DNA of 64,000 nucleotides from Fibrobacteraceae bacterium (GTDB taxonomy: Bacteria; Fibrobacterota; Fibrobacteria; Fibrobacterales; Fibrobacteraceae): positions 1 through 64,000 of the forward strand of contig JAGBSH010000014.1 of assembly GCA_017631885.1 (NCBI GenBank), given 5' to 3'. Shown piece by piece: positions 34,584 through 44,643 of the stretch; within the stretch, counting starts at the first letter, position 1, and each line of letters opens with the position of its first letter. The notes under the pieces are model-generated. The model saw only the letters and a list, made by a program, of their open reading frames with translations, did not search any database and was not told the DNA's origin. The translations under genes and the position numbers were made by a program.

Positions 34584-36246
34584 AATTCTTTATTCTTTAG
34601 GCATCAATCTTTTTTTTCTTGCCCTTTGTTTGATTTTTGGCGATTTAAAGTTCGGCGCCATTGATGACTATTTTATGGCAGCCCGTGCATCAGGCGCTCT
34701 TGGCTCAAATTACGAACCTCTACTTGTTTTTGTCAATGCCATTTATGGATTCCTTTTAATTCCTTTTTACAAATTATTTCCAACTCTTGGGTGGTACTAC
34801 ATTCTAGAAATGGCAAGTGTATTTATTTCTTTCACAACCATTTCTTACATTCTCATTTCTAAAATGGGAACAAAATTCGGCATTTTACTTTCAACTCTTT
34901 TTTCAGCGCTTTTTGCAAAGGATTTTTATTTAACCGTCCAGTTTACGCAGTGTGCAAGCCTACTCTCTGCAACAGGAATGCTTACCTTTGTACACGCTGC
35001 ATTCCCAAAAGATTCAACAGAAAACTTTTCTAATAAAAAAAGTTATTTCGCTATTTTCTATGCCATAATCCTATTAACATTTGGAAGCGTTATGCGTTAC
35101 CAAGCGTTTTTAATGGGAATGCCATTTTTTGCTTTTGCTCTTTTATTGTTATTTAAACCGGCATTAAAATATAAGTGGCGAATTATTTTAGGTATTGCAA
35201 TCATTTTTATTTCTGCTTTTTCTATTCGTTCTTTTGATAAAAGTTTATACCAAAATAAAGATTACCAAGCGTTTCATTCTTTTCAAGGCCCAAGAGTTAC
35301 TTTAGGTGACAATAGCAACTATAACAAAAATGCAGTTTATGAAGACTTAGAAGAAGTAGGGTTATCTGGCAAAGATTTCCACATGTTAAACTCTTGGACT
35401 TTTTATGATACAGAAGTTTTTCACCCAGATAGTCTTTTAACTATCACTTCTTTTATTGAGCCTTACCGTTTTAAAAACGAGCCAAAGCTCATTCCTCAAA
35501 ACATTATTTCTGCGCTTCAACATTCTCTTACTGCACCTTTATTTTGGGTATGGTTTATATTTTGTCTAATCATATTCAAAACCAATCCAAAAAAATCCAT
35601 TTACCTTTGGGGTTCACTGTTTATTGTCTTTTCCCTAATGACTTATCTATTATTTATGGGCCGCCTTGTATATCGTGTAGAAAGCGGTTTTTGGCTTTAC
35701 GCTGCAGCACTTGCCATACCTCTTTTTAAGGACATTCCTTTTAAAATTTCAAAAACAACTATTACTATTTTACTTGTTGCCTTTGCCCTTTGTAACCTAA
35801 CTCTTTTTGCGGCAGAAGGCCATTTAGTCCGAGATCCAAGCACTGGAAAATCACGCACCATCGCTGTTGAAGATTCAACGGATTACACACAGGTTTTTGA
35901 TTACATTAATAGCAATCCAGACAAAATGTTTCTTTTAAGTCATAGCGCTTATATGCGTTTTTCTCATCACAGAAATCCCCCTTATTTAGCAGAACCTATT
36001 GGTAGCTTTCGCAATATTATCAGCTTTGGTTACTGGACACCTTACTTACCAGAAATTACCAAGAATTTAAAAGATTTTGGAATAGAGAACCCAATCAAAG
36101 ATGTTGTAAAAGAAAATGTTATTGTTGTAAACGAAGAACACTTAGAAGATTTTCTTGAACGCCATCATTATAAAGATGTAGAAAAAGACACATTAAAAAT
36201 ATTTGGCGAAATGAAATTTTTAAAATACCGTTTAGTAGAAGAATAG
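34573..36246 (+). CDS. Polytopic GT-C-like glycosyltransferase
   Basis: A 557-residue protein with about ten to eleven membrane segments up to about residue 415 and a soluble C-terminal domain of about 140 residues. The first external loop contains FGAIDDYFMAA, in which the acidic pair is the usual GT-C catalytic site. The family is not one I can name; GtrC-type and ArnT-type proteins share the layout. It is coupled to the GT2 gene before it, which would make its polyprenyl-linked sugar donor. The acceptor could be a surface polysaccharide or a protein. About 40 bases separate it from aguB. Confidence 0.7.
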   Translation: MLRKILYSLGINLFFLALCLIFGDLKFGAIDDYFMAARASGALGSNYEPLLVFVNAIYGFLLIPFYKLFPTLGWYYILEMASVFISFTTISYILISKMGTKFGILLSTLFSALFAKDFYLTVQFTQCASLLSATGMLTFVHAAFPKDSTENFSNKKSYFAIFYAIILLTFGSVMRYQAFLMGMPFFAFALLLLFKPALKYKWRIILGIAIIFISAFSIRSFDKSLYQNKDYQAFHSFQGPRVTLGDNSNYNKNAVYEDLEEVGLSGKDFHMLNSWTFYDTEVFHPDSLLTITSFIEPYRFKNEPKLIPQNIISALQHSLTAPLFWVWFIFCLIIFKTNPKKSIYLWGSLFIVFSLMTYLLFMGRLVYRVESGFWLYAAALAIPLFKDIPFKISKTTITILLVAFALCNLTLFAAEGHLVRDPSTGKSRTIAVEDSTDYTQVFDYINSNPDKMFLLSHSAYMRFSHHRNPPYLAEPIGSFRNIISFGYWTPYLPEITKNLKDFGIENPIKDVVKENVIVVNEEHLEDFLERHHYKDVEKDTLKIFGEMKFLKYRLVEE

Positions 36247-36288
36247 AAAAGGTAATATTTTCATTTAATTTTTTCTAAATTTTCTTTC

Positions 36289-37155
36289 ATGAAAAAAATT
36301 TCTATTGCAACCATTCAAGGTAAATGGAGTGGCGACTTTGAAAGTAATGCTACTTGGTATCGAGAACAAGCTCTTTCTTTAAAAGGAAAAAATCTTGATT
36401 TACTCATTTTACCAGAACTATTTCACACGCCCTATTTCCCATTTGAAGAAAATGCGGATTTTTTTAACCTTGCTATAGAAAAAGACGACCCTCTTGTAAA
36501 AGAATGGCAAGACATTGCTAAAGCATTAAATACAGTTATTGTATTTCCATTTTTTGAAAAACGTGCAAACGGCATTTACCATAACAGTGCTTTTGTTTTT
36601 GAACGAGATGGTAGCATTGCTGGACTTTACCGTAAAAGCCATATTCCAGATGACCCAGCTTTTTATGAAAAATATTACTTTATCCCAGGAGATACTGGTT
36701 TTGAACCAATTAAAACATCTGCCGGAACACTTGGAGTATTAATTTGTTGGGACCAATGGTTTCCTGAAGCCGCAAGAATTATGAGCCTTAAAGGAGCAGA
36801 TCTTTTAATTTACCCAACTGCTATTGGCTGGATGCAATCTGAACCTGAAACAATTTATCCAAGGCAACAAGATAGCTGGATGACTATCATGCGAGGGCAT
36901 GCTATCGCTAACCGAACTTTTGTTATAGCTGCAAACAGAACAGGTACTGAAGGCGAACTTGATTTTTGGGGAACATCTTTTACGGCGGCTCCAGATGGTT
37001 ATCTCATTCAAAAAGCGGATACCAATTTTAGTGGCGTTTTATTTTCTGAAATTGACTTGTCTGAAACCGAAGAAAATCGCCGTTGGTGGCCTCATTTCAG
37101 AGATCGTCGGCCAGAACTTTACAAAGACATTTTAAAAATCTGGGGTACCCCATGA
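36289..37155 (+). CDS. aguB: N-carbamoylputrescine amidohydrolase AguB
   Basis: Nitrilase-superfamily enzyme that splits N-carbamoylputrescine into putrescine, CO2 and ammonia. The 288 residues carry the catalytic triad E43 (LPELFHTPYF), K116 (YRKSHIPDDP) and C153 (LICWDQWFPEAAR). The CWDQWFPE and RKSHIPDD contexts are typical of the AguB subgroup. GWMQSEPETIY and the late RDRRPELYK also fit. Its stop codon overlaps the start of aguA (ATGA). The two genes together convert agmatine to putrescine, so the cell probably makes polyamines from arginine through agmatine; an arginine decarboxylase is not in this window. Confidence 0.95.
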   Translation: MKKISIATIQGKWSGDFESNATWYREQALSLKGKNLDLLILPELFHTPYFPFEENADFFNLAIEKDDPLVKEWQDIAKALNTVIVFPFFEKRANGIYHNSAFVFERDGSIAGLYRKSHIPDDPAFYEKYYFIPGDTGFEPIKTSAGTLGVLICWDQWFPEAARIMSLKGADLLIYPTAIGWMQSEPETIYPRQQDSWMTIMRGHAIANRTFVIAANRTGTEGELDFWGTSFTAAPDGYLIQKADTNFSGVLFSEIDLSETEENRRWWPHFRDRRPELYKDILKIWGTP

Positions 37156-38165
37156 AAAAGAATTTGTTTCACTCTCCTGCAGAATGGGAAAAACAAGCTG
37201 CCACTTGGCTTTCTTTTCCACACCACAAAAAAAACTGGGCAGGAGAACTTGGCGAAAAAGCAAGGCAATTTTATTTTGATTTAATTTTAAAAATCGTCAA
37301 ATTCCAACCAGCCAATATTTTAGTTCCTAAAAATTTTCAATTACCAGAAATCATACAAGCAAAACTAGCCAAACAACCTTACCCAGCTACATTTTTAAAA
37401 ATTTCTACTAACGATATTTGGATTAGAGATTATGGTCCATTTTTTGTAAAACGTGGCAATGCCACTGAAATTGTTAAAACAGAATTTAACGCTTGGGGTG
37501 AAAAATTTCCACCTTGGGATAAAGACAATTTAGTCCCTAACAAAATTGCCAACCGCTTAAAAATGCCTCTTGCGACAATCCCTTATATTTTTGAAGGTGG
37601 CGCTATAGAATTTAACGGCGATGGTTTAGCAATAACTTCTCTACCTTGTCTCTTTGGAGAAAAAAGAAATCAAAAAAAAGATTCTGCCAAAATAAGACGC
37701 GCTCTCAAAAAATCACTTGGTTTACGCGATATTTTAGCAGTACCTTATGGACTTGTCGGAGACCATACTGATGGTCATATTGACAATGTAGCTCGCTTTG
37801 TGAAAAAAAATCACATTGTCATAGCAAAAGATGAAAATTCAAAAAACGCCAATATTCTGAATGAAATTTATTTTTGCATTGAACTTTGGCTTAAAAAACA
37901 TTATGGTGATAATTACAAAATAGACACACTCCCATTACCACCTCAACAAGAAGTAAACGGCGAAATTTTACCCGCCTCTTACATGAATTTTATCTTTGTA
38001 AATAATGGGCTTATTTACCCCAAATACCACAAGAAAACAGACTTAATAGCCCAGGAATTTTTCGAAAAAACATTCCCTGAACGTAAAGTCATTGGTATAA
38101 ATGCCAAAGATATTATTCGAGAAGGAGGAAGTTTACATTGTTTAACTAAGCACCAAAGTGCTTAG
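37152..38165 (+). CDS. aguA: Agmatine deiminase AguA
   Basis: Hydrolyses agmatine to N-carbamoylputrescine. The 337-residue protein contains WIRDYGPFF (about 90-98), GDHTDGHIDNVARF (203-216, with catalytic H209) and the C-terminal GGSLHCLTKHQ, whose C330 is the nucleophile. The ATG at 37152 is chosen since it begins MKKNLFHSPAEWE, as in the family, and overlaps the aguB stop by four bases. An in-frame start 69 bases upstream would lie inside aguB. It converges on the RNase HI gene with no spacer (stop codons touch). Confidence 0.95.
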   Translation: MKKNLFHSPAEWEKQAATWLSFPHHKKNWAGELGEKARQFYFDLILKIVKFQPANILVPKNFQLPEIIQAKLAKQPYPATFLKISTNDIWIRDYGPFFVKRGNATEIVKTEFNAWGEKFPPWDKDNLVPNKIANRLKMPLATIPYIFEGGAIEFNGDGLAITSLPCLFGEKRNQKKDSAKIRRALKKSLGLRDILAVPYGLVGDHTDGHIDNVARFVKKNHIVIAKDENSKNANILNEIYFCIELWLKKHYGDNYKIDTLPLPPQQEVNGEILPASYMNFIFVNNGLIYPKYHKKTDLIAQEFFEKTFPERKVIGINAKDIIREGGSLHCLTKHQSA

Positions 38166-38753
38166 TTAAACATCTTCTTTTACTTTTGCGACAGCCTCTT
38201 TGGCTAGTTTATCGACAAGTTCATTCCACTTGTGACCAGAATGGGCTTCAATTTTTTCAAAAAACACTTTGCCCGCATAAGGTTTTGCAGCTTCTGCGTA
38301 GCGTTTTGCTACAGCACTTTTCGCAGTCCATTCTCCTTTTGCAAAACGAGCAATGCCTTCATAATCATGACAAATAACGCCTTGTTCTTTTTGGGTTGAA
38401 AGCCATTCCATTGCATGTAAAGCAGCCGTTAATTCGCCATCAATATTACGACTTTCTGCAACGAAAGGAGTCACACCTGAATCCCTTGCCACTTCTTCAT
38501 TTCCATTTACAGCAATAAAAGCCCACCCTGCATAAGGACACTCCGAGAGAAAAGAGCCGTCTACATAAACACGCAAACCTTTAGGCAAAGGCGCTTCCAT
38601 GCCAGAAAGCCAGGCTTTAGCATCGTCTATAGAACCAAAAGATTTAAAGAGAACACCCTTTACTCCTTTTGTTTCTTTTTCACATTCTGCCCAAGTTGTA
38701 AAAATTTGACTGCCTGAAGGCTTTTTTACTGCATAGAATTTCTGTTTTGCCAT
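38166..38753 (-). CDS. rnhA: Ribonuclease HI with N-terminal viroplasmin-type domain
   Basis: Cuts the RNA strand of RNA-DNA hybrids. The first 50 residues (KFYAVKKPSGSQIFTTWAECEKETKGVKG) form the hybrid-binding domain found in eukaryotic RNase H1 and some bacteria. The catalytic domain follows: YVDGSFL (first Asp), DGELTAALHAMEW (Glu), CHDYEGIARFA (second Asp) and NELVDKLAKEA (last Asp). Length 195 residues is normal for the two-domain form. The ATG lies at 38753, divergent from a small unknown gene (TTG start at 38795). It is probably transcribed alone. Confidence 0.93.
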   Translation of the reverse strand: MAKQKFYAVKKPSGSQIFTTWAECEKETKGVKGVLFKSFGSIDDAKAWLSGMEAPLPKGLRVYVDGSFLSECPYAGWAFIAVNGNEEVARDSGVTPFVAESRNIDGELTAALHAMEWLSTQKEQGVICHDYEGIARFAKGEWTAKSAVAKRYAEAAKPYAGKVFFEKIEAHSGHKWNELVDKLAKEAVAKVKEDV

Positions 38754-38794
38754 TTCTAAAATTTATATTTTTATCAAAATTTTTGAGGTAAGTT

Positions 38795-39361
38795 TTGAAA
38801 CCATCTCCTTTTTTTGCGGATACATTCCGATTTTTCTTTAAACGATTCTCTAACCAAGAATCGCTTACAAGATGGTTTCTAAAAAAAACGGGGCCAGAAT
38901 CTTCACTTTTTTCTTACCCAACCTCTTATAAACATTTCAAAAAAACTTTGATTTTTCTTCCTGACAATAAAGAAAGCACCATTTTATTTTTAGAAAACTT
39001 TAAATCTTTGTGGAACAAAGAAAATACCTTGTTTGTTGCAAAAGATTCTTTGCGAGAAACTCTTATACACCACCCTGTCGCTAAAACAATTTTTTTAACG
39101 GAAAAAGAATTCCGCTATGGAGAACTTGCTTTTAATAATGTGGAACAGCAAATCTCTGATTTTAAAGCAGAACTTTGTCTTTATCTTTTGCCCCCATTTT
39201 TGCCAGCCCTTTATTTAGCCAAACGCTCTTTAGCGACTTGCCGTATAGGTTTTAATTCAAACAACCTTTTCCCTTTCTTAAACATCAACTTAACTGCTGA
39301 AAATGATTCTGAAAAAATTGCAATGCTAAAGAATCAATATGAAGGTTCTTATGGCTATTAG
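38795..39361 (+). CDS. Hypothetical protein, possible degenerate GT9-like domain
   Basis: I do not recognise this 188-residue protein. There is no signal peptide or clear membrane segment. The start is TTG, with GAGG six bases before it. The order of an alpha/beta pattern (KTLIFLPD, NTLFVAK, ELCLYLLPPF) and the end TCRIGFNSNNLFPFLNINL distantly recalls the N-terminal half of heptosyltransferase-type (GT9) proteins, but the likeness is weak and the C-terminal donor-binding half is missing. It overlaps the following PHP-domain gene by 11 bases, so the two are co-expressed, together with mqnE. Confidence 0.6.
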   Translation: MKPSPFFADTFRFFFKRFSNQESLTRWFLKKTGPESSLFSYPTSYKHFKKTLIFLPDNKESTILFLENFKSLWNKENTLFVAKDSLRETLIHHPVAKTIFLTEKEFRYGELAFNNVEQQISDFKAELCLYLLPPFLPALYLAKRSLATCRIGFNSNNLFPFLNINLTAENDSEKIAMLKNQYEGSYGY

Positions 39362-40217
39362 TTTGCACACAACAGATTCTAGAGGCTTTGCTGATTTGCA
39401 CATGCATACTAAGTTTTCTGACGGAGATCTTTCTGTTGATGAACTTATCCGGCTTTCAAAAAAGAAAGGATTACGTTGTATATCCATCACAGACCATGAT
39501 AATTTAGATTCTTATAATGCTGCTTTAGAACCAGCTAAAGAAGTTGGTATTGAAATCATTCCTGGCATAGAAATTTCTTCTGTTTATGAAGGGCGAGACA
39601 TTCATATTCTTGGTTATTTCTGCGACCCAACCAATCTTGCTTTGAATCTTGAATTAGAAAATTTTACGCGCCAACGCATTACACGGGCTAAAGCAATTAT
39701 CAAAAAACTCAATACGCTTGGTATAGACATACAGTACGAAAAAGTCGCTAGTTTCTGTAATGGAAAAGTTATTGGCAGGCCGCACATTGCAAAGACTCTT
39801 GTTGCTGAAGAATACATTTCTTCTTTTGCAGAAGCTTTTACCAAATACCTTGGAGATGGTTGCGTTGCCTTTGTTGAAAAAAAAGGATTAAATCCTCAAC
39901 AAACTATTCGCCTTATTGAAAATGCAGGCGGTATTGCTGTTCTTGCACACCCGTATAAATCAGGAATTGAAGAATCCTTTATTCCTGAATTTGTTGAATG
40001 GGGAATTCAAGGTATTGAAACTTATACGCCAGCGCAAAAAGGTAATATTGGTAAGCGCTATCGTGACATTGCTAAACGTTTTAATTTAGTAGAAACGGGT
40101 GGGTCTGATTTTCACGCTCCTCATGGAACTACTTTACCTAATTGTATGAAAATGCCTTATACTGCCGTTACAGAATTAAAAGAAAGAAAAGAAAAATCCC
40201 GTGCCGAATGGTTCTAA
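39351..40217 (+). CDS. PHP-domain phosphoesterase, YciV/RnaAM-like
   Basis: A 288-residue metal-dependent phosphoesterase. The PHP signatures are present in order: ADLHMHTKFSDGDLS, ISITDHDNLDSY, IIPGIEISSVYEG, DIHILGYF, a central helical insertion (about 85-165), IAVLAHPY and a late GSDFHAP. These supply the trinuclear metal site. Relatives dephosphorylate 3',5'-nucleotides or trim RNA 5' ends (RnaAM/TrpH). The ATG at 39351 is chosen because GAAGG lies just ahead of it; an ATG at 39339 is also possible. It is coupled to the gene before it and is 15 bases from mqnE. Confidence 0.85.
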   Translation: MAISLHTTDSRGFADLHMHTKFSDGDLSVDELIRLSKKKGLRCISITDHDNLDSYNAALEPAKEVGIEIIPGIEISSVYEGRDIHILGYFCDPTNLALNLELENFTRQRITRAKAIIKKLNTLGIDIQYEKVASFCNGKVIGRPHIAKTLVAEEYISSFAEAFTKYLGDGCVAFVEKKGLNPQQTIRLIENAGGIAVLAHPYKSGIEESFIPEFVEWGIQGIETYTPAQKGNIGKRYRDIAKRFNLVETGGSDFHAPHGTTLPNCMKMPYTAVTELKERKEKSRAEWF

Positions 40218-40232
40218 CTTTTTAGGTTTTAT

Positions 40233-41270
40233 ATGCGAATAAGTTCTTCTGAAGCTTTGGATTTATTTTTAAACGCTCCCTTACAAGAGCTTTGCCAAAT
40301 GGCAAATAATGTAAAAGAGAAACTTCACGGCAAACAAGTTTTTTGGGTAAATAACCGCCAAATCAATTACACCAATGTCTGTGTATTGCATTGTCGTTTT
40401 TGTGCTTTTTCAAAAATCAAAAAAGATAACCCTGAAGCTTATGATTGGGATTTAAAAACCATACAACAAAAAGCACAAGAAGCTATTGATTGTGGAGCAA
40501 GAGAATTGCATATTGTCGGGGGCTTACACCCAGACCACCCTTTTGAATATTATGTTGAAATGCTTGCGTCTTTACGTAAGCTTTTTCCTAAAGTGAATTT
40601 AAAAGCTTTTACCGCTGTTGAAATTTGCCACTTTGCAAAAAAAGCTAACACAACTCCTGAACAGATTCTTTCTGTTTTAAAACAAGCAGGGCTAGATGCT
40701 TTGCCTGGTGGCGGAGCAGAAATTTTAGTTCAAAGTATCCGCGATAAAATATGTGGAAAAAAAGAAACTGGTAAAGAATGGCTTTCTGTTCATAATGCAG
40801 CCCATAAGTTAAATATTCCAACAAACGCTACTATGCTTTTTGGGCACATTGAATCACCTGAACACCGCATTGCTCACATGGAAATGCTCCGGGATTTACA
40901 AGACAAATCTCCAGGTTTTTTCGCATTTATTCCTTTAGTTTATTTGCCACAAAGAAATGATTTAAATCGGATTGTACCAGAACGAACTTCAGAAGAAGAC
41001 ATTTTACGAACAATTGCTGTCGCTAGACTATTCTTAGATAATTTCCCTCATATAAAAGCTTATTGGATTCAAATGGGCATTGATACAGCAATGAAAGCCT
41101 TGCATGCAGGCGCCTCTGATTTAGATGGGACAATTATTGAAGAAAAAATTTCTCATGCTGCAGGAGCAAATGCTCCCATAGGATTAACTCCTCAAAGAAT
41201 GAAAGAAATCATTTTAAATGAAGGATTAACTCCTATTGAACGCGATGCCAAATACGAAACTTATTCGTAA
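40233..41270 (+). CDS. mqnE: Aminodeoxyfutalosine synthase MqnE
   Basis: Radical SAM enzyme of the futalosine route to menaquinone; it joins a chorismate-derived enolpyruvyl benzoate with SAM. The cluster ligands are C50, C54 and C57 (NYTNVCVLHCRFCAF). ELHIVGGLHPDHPF, LDALPGGGAEILVQSIRDKI, TNATMLFGHIESPEHR and FFAFIPLVYLP follow the MqnE pattern more closely than that of MqnC, its cyclase relative. The 345-residue length fits. Other mqn genes are not in the window, so the pathway must be completed elsewhere. Presence of this enzyme implies menaquinone-dependent anaerobic electron transfer. Confidence 0.9.
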   Translation: MRISSSEALDLFLNAPLQELCQMANNVKEKLHGKQVFWVNNRQINYTNVCVLHCRFCAFSKIKKDNPEAYDWDLKTIQQKAQEAIDCGARELHIVGGLHPDHPFEYYVEMLASLRKLFPKVNLKAFTAVEICHFAKKANTTPEQILSVLKQAGLDALPGGGAEILVQSIRDKICGKKETGKEWLSVHNAAHKLNIPTNATMLFGHIESPEHRIAHMEMLRDLQDKSPGFFAFIPLVYLPQRNDLNRIVPERTSEEDILRTIAVARLFLDNFPHIKAYWIQMGIDTAMKALHAGASDLDGTIIEEKISHAAGANAPIGLTPQRMKEIILNEGLTPIERDAKYETYS

Positions 41271-41358
41271 AATTTTTCTTTCATGAAAAGATAAGTATTC
41301 ACAAACTTCTGCTTTACTTTATTCAAAAAAACAATTTTGCTTTACTATCTTTGTACTT

Positions 41359-42312
41359 ATGTATACACCTTGGAAAGATGGTTGGGAAAAAACGATTGAC
41401 GCACTTACGGCTAATAGCCCTACTTTTGTGCGAATTACCGTCGTTGCCGGGAAATCATTCTTTTATTATCATGCTCCTACGCGCGCAGCCGCTTTAACTT
41501 ACACCACTTTCCTTGCAGCAGTTCCTTTATTCATTTTATTAACCTCTATTGTATTACACATTGGTTTTGGTAGTCTTCTTTCTGATTATTTACCTTTACT
41601 AGAAGAAATCAGCACTATCCGCTGGCCAATAGAAGAAATTCGCCCTATTTTAGAAAATGCAGAACATATACCTGCAGGCAAACTAGGACTTGTCGGGTCG
41701 CTCAGTTTATTTGTCACATTCCTGTTAGCCATCGGCTCTCTTGAAATTAATTTTAATGTGGTGTGGGAAAAAAAAGTCTCGCGTTCTCTCTTAAAACAAT
41801 TTCTCGTTTATTCCCCTATTTTACTTGTCCTTGCAGCTATTATCGGACTTTTTGCTAGTTTTGCCCAAAACGTCCATGACATTTTAGAAATGTTTTTAAT
41901 ACAAGGTTTTCATTTTGATTCTGGCACATTCTATGCTTTGCAAACACTATTTTGGATAGGAGCTTTTATAGCAACCGCTTACATCATTATCTTTTTAATT
42001 TTATTTGCTCTTCCCTCTCGTTCTGATACTTACTCCAAGAAAAAACTTATTTGGAGCAGCCTTTTAATATCTGGGATTTCTCTTGGAGCTATTTACATTT
42101 ATATAAATATTCTTTCTCACATACAAACTACATTATTTGCAAGACTTTCTCTCTTTTATGGTTCTCTTGCCTTTATTCCTTTGCTTCTCTTTTTAGTTAT
42201 CGGAATTTGGATAATTATTCTTTTTGCCAATAGTCTTGTTTGGACAATTTGTAACTGGCCCGAAGCCGAAAAGAAAATTTGGAACTGGACTAAAAACGAA
42301 AATAATCTCTAA
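41359..42312 (+). CDS. YihY/BrkB family inner-membrane protein
   Basis: A 317-residue membrane protein with about six membrane segments. The N-terminal RAAALTYTTFLAAVPLFILL, with its conserved A-x-x-x-Y-T-x-x-x-A/S-x-x-P core, is the YihY/BrkB (formerly wrongly called ribonuclease BN) signature. GALAYIP-like SLAFIPLLLFLVIGIWIIILFA lies near the end. The molecular function of this family is not firmly known; transport or membrane homeostasis roles have been proposed. It is preceded by an 88-base AT-rich gap and followed after ten bases by a UvrA-like gene. Confidence 0.9.
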   Translation: MYTPWKDGWEKTIDALTANSPTFVRITVVAGKSFFYYHAPTRAAALTYTTFLAAVPLFILLTSIVLHIGFGSLLSDYLPLLEEISTIRWPIEEIRPILENAEHIPAGKLGLVGSLSLFVTFLLAIGSLEINFNVVWEKKVSRSLLKQFLVYSPILLVLAAIIGLFASFAQNVHDILEMFLIQGFHFDSGTFYALQTLFWIGAFIATAYIIIFLILFALPSRSDTYSKKKLIWSSLLISGISLGAIYIYINILSHIQTTLFARLSLFYGSLAFIPLLLFLVIGIWIIILFANSLVWTICNWPEAEKKIWNWTKNENNL

Positions 42313-42322
42313 GGTTTTCAAA

Positions 42323-44643
42323 ATGATTTCCTTACGCGGAGCCAAATTACACAACCTTCAAAATATAGATGCGTATTTTCCTAAAAACGCAATTACAGTT
42401 GTTTGTGGACCTTCTGGTTGTGGAAAATCTTCTTTAGCTTTTGATACATTACATGGAGAATCTAAAAGGCGCTATCTTGAAAGTTTAAGTCCGTTTGCAT
42501 TAAAAATACTCGGCGGGAAAAAATACATCCCTTTACGCGATGCTTCTGGTTTAATTCCAAGCATTGCTCTTGCTCCATCGCAAGGCGATTCTCCTGCAAA
42601 AGAAACTGCTCTTTCTATAGCCTCTCTTGACGACATTTTTCACACTTTATGGGCGTCTGTTGCAAAACCTGTTTGTCCTGTTTGTATGCAAGAAATGGTT
42701 TTTCAAACTCGAGAAGAAATCATTTCTAAAATTGCTCTAATGCCTGAAAAAAGCAGAATCCAATGTATTGCGCCAATTAACCCAAACAAAAGAACTTTAA
42801 AAGAATTAGCCAGTTCTTTTCTCCAACAAGGATTTTCTCGCGTACTAGCAGACAATAAACCTTACTCGCTAGCCGATTTACACGAAAATGATTTGAAAAA
42901 ATACCTCAAAAATTTGAAATCATTGTAGACCGCATTATTATTCGCGAAGGCATTCGCACTCGTATTTCAGAAGCCCTTGATGCTTGTTTAAAACTAACTC
43001 ACCATAAAATTGAAATCGATTGTGAAAACGAAAGGATAATCTATTCTACTTTACCTATTTGCAAAAATGGGCATACACCAGAAACTTTCCTCATTCCAGA
43101 AGCAAAAGATTTTTCACCTTATTCGCACAATGGCTCTTGTGCCACCTGCAAAGGAACTGGACTTTCAGAAGATGAATCCATTTGTGAAACTTGTAATGGC
43201 TTGCGCTTAAAAAATTATCTCCTAAATACAACCACAAAATTTGGCAATTATAAAGATATTATCGGCAAAAATTTTTCAGATTTTTCTTTTATCGTTCAAC
43301 AGTTATTTACAACTGTGCCAGCTCACCTTAAAAGAACTCAAGAAGCTCTTTTTGAAAGACTTAATGCTATACAAGATTTAGGCATTTCTTATTTATCACC
43401 TTCTCGCTCAGGGCGTTCTCTTTCTGGCGGAGAACTACAGCGTTTGCGCTTAGTCGCTGCCGTAACGGGGTATCTTGATGGAATGCTTTTCTGTTTAGAC
43501 GAACCAGCAGCTGGCTTACATAGTGATGACGCCATTAAGCTATTCTCGGTTCTTGAAAGCATAAAAAAACGCGGAAACACTTTAGTTTTAATGGAGCACC
43601 ATCCTGAAATCATTTCTCGTGCCGATTGGATTATTGAAATGGGAGAAGGTGCCGGCAAAAATGGTGGTAAAATTTTATTTCAAGGCACTTTAAAAGATTT
43701 TCTTCTTCAAGAAAATTCACCTACAAGAAATTGGCTTTTAAGGCTTAACAAATCCAAAGAGTCTCCACGTAAAATTCCAGACCAAAGCAAAAATTTAGAA
43801 GTCAAAAATTTTTCAAAATTCGGAATCCAACCTATTTCTGCTAAGTTCCCTTTAGGGCATTTCAGCGTTATCACAGGTCCATCAGGGAGTGGAAAATCGA
43901 CTCTGCTTTTTGAACATTTAATCCCTGAATTTCAAAAAGAAACTTACGCTCCTTTAGGATTAAAAAAAATAAATATCCTTTCTACTGGTAGTTTCCAAGG
44001 GAACAAACGCAGCACTATTGCTAGCGCCATACAAATCAGTTCTCCATTAAGAGAATTATTTGCAAGCCTTCCAGAAAGTAAACTCCGTGGTTATTCTGCT
44101 AAAAAATTTGCAACACATACTCCTGGCGGGCGTTGCGAAACTTGTAAAGGTGAAGGCATTTTAACATCTCCTGATGGTTTTGAAGAATCAGAATGCCCGG
44201 TATGTCTTGGAAAACGTTTCCGCGATGAAGTTTTAGAAATTCGTTTCAAATCTCTTTCTTTTGCAGACATTCTTGACCTTTCTGTAGAAGAAGCAATGTA
44301 TTTATTTGAAGCTTTCCCAAATTTTTTCCAAAAGCTTAAAACGCTTGCCGATACAGGGCTTGGTTATTTACACTTAGGCCAAACCACAAATCAACTTTCT
44401 AATGGCGAACGAGCAAGACTCCGGCTTTCAATCGCTTTACAAAAAAAGACAACTGAACCTTCTCTTTATTTATTTGATGAACCTGCAAGAGGATTACACG
44501 AAATTGACATTCAAAAATTATTAGAATTATTTTTTGCTCTATGTAAACAAGGGCATACGCTTATCGCTATTGAACATTCAAAAGATTTTATTCAAAATGC
44601 AGATTACGTTTTAGAATTAAAAACCAATCATTCTTCCCAATAA
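42323..44643 (+). pseudogene. UvrA2-like ABC ATPase, interrupted by a one-base frameshift
   Basis: Two frames together give a UvrA-type protein of about 773 residues. The first frame (ATG 42323) carries Walker A VCGPSGCGKSS and the FDTLHGESKRRYLESL motif, but hits a stop at 42926. The family sequence continues in the -1 frame (KFEIIVDRIIIREGIRTR), so one base is missing in the A6 run at 42896-42901. The second part holds the zinc pairs CATCKGTG and CETCNGLRL, LSGGELQRLRL, FCLDEPAAGLH, a second Walker A (GPSGSGKST), CETCKGEG, LSNGERARLRL and LFDEPARGLH. The two zinc pairs follow each other directly, so the damage-recognition insertion domain is absent, as in UvrA2/DrrC-type proteins. Either a broken gene, a phase-variable one, or a homopolymer sequencing error. 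All other motifs are intact, which speaks against old decay. Confidence 0.85.
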
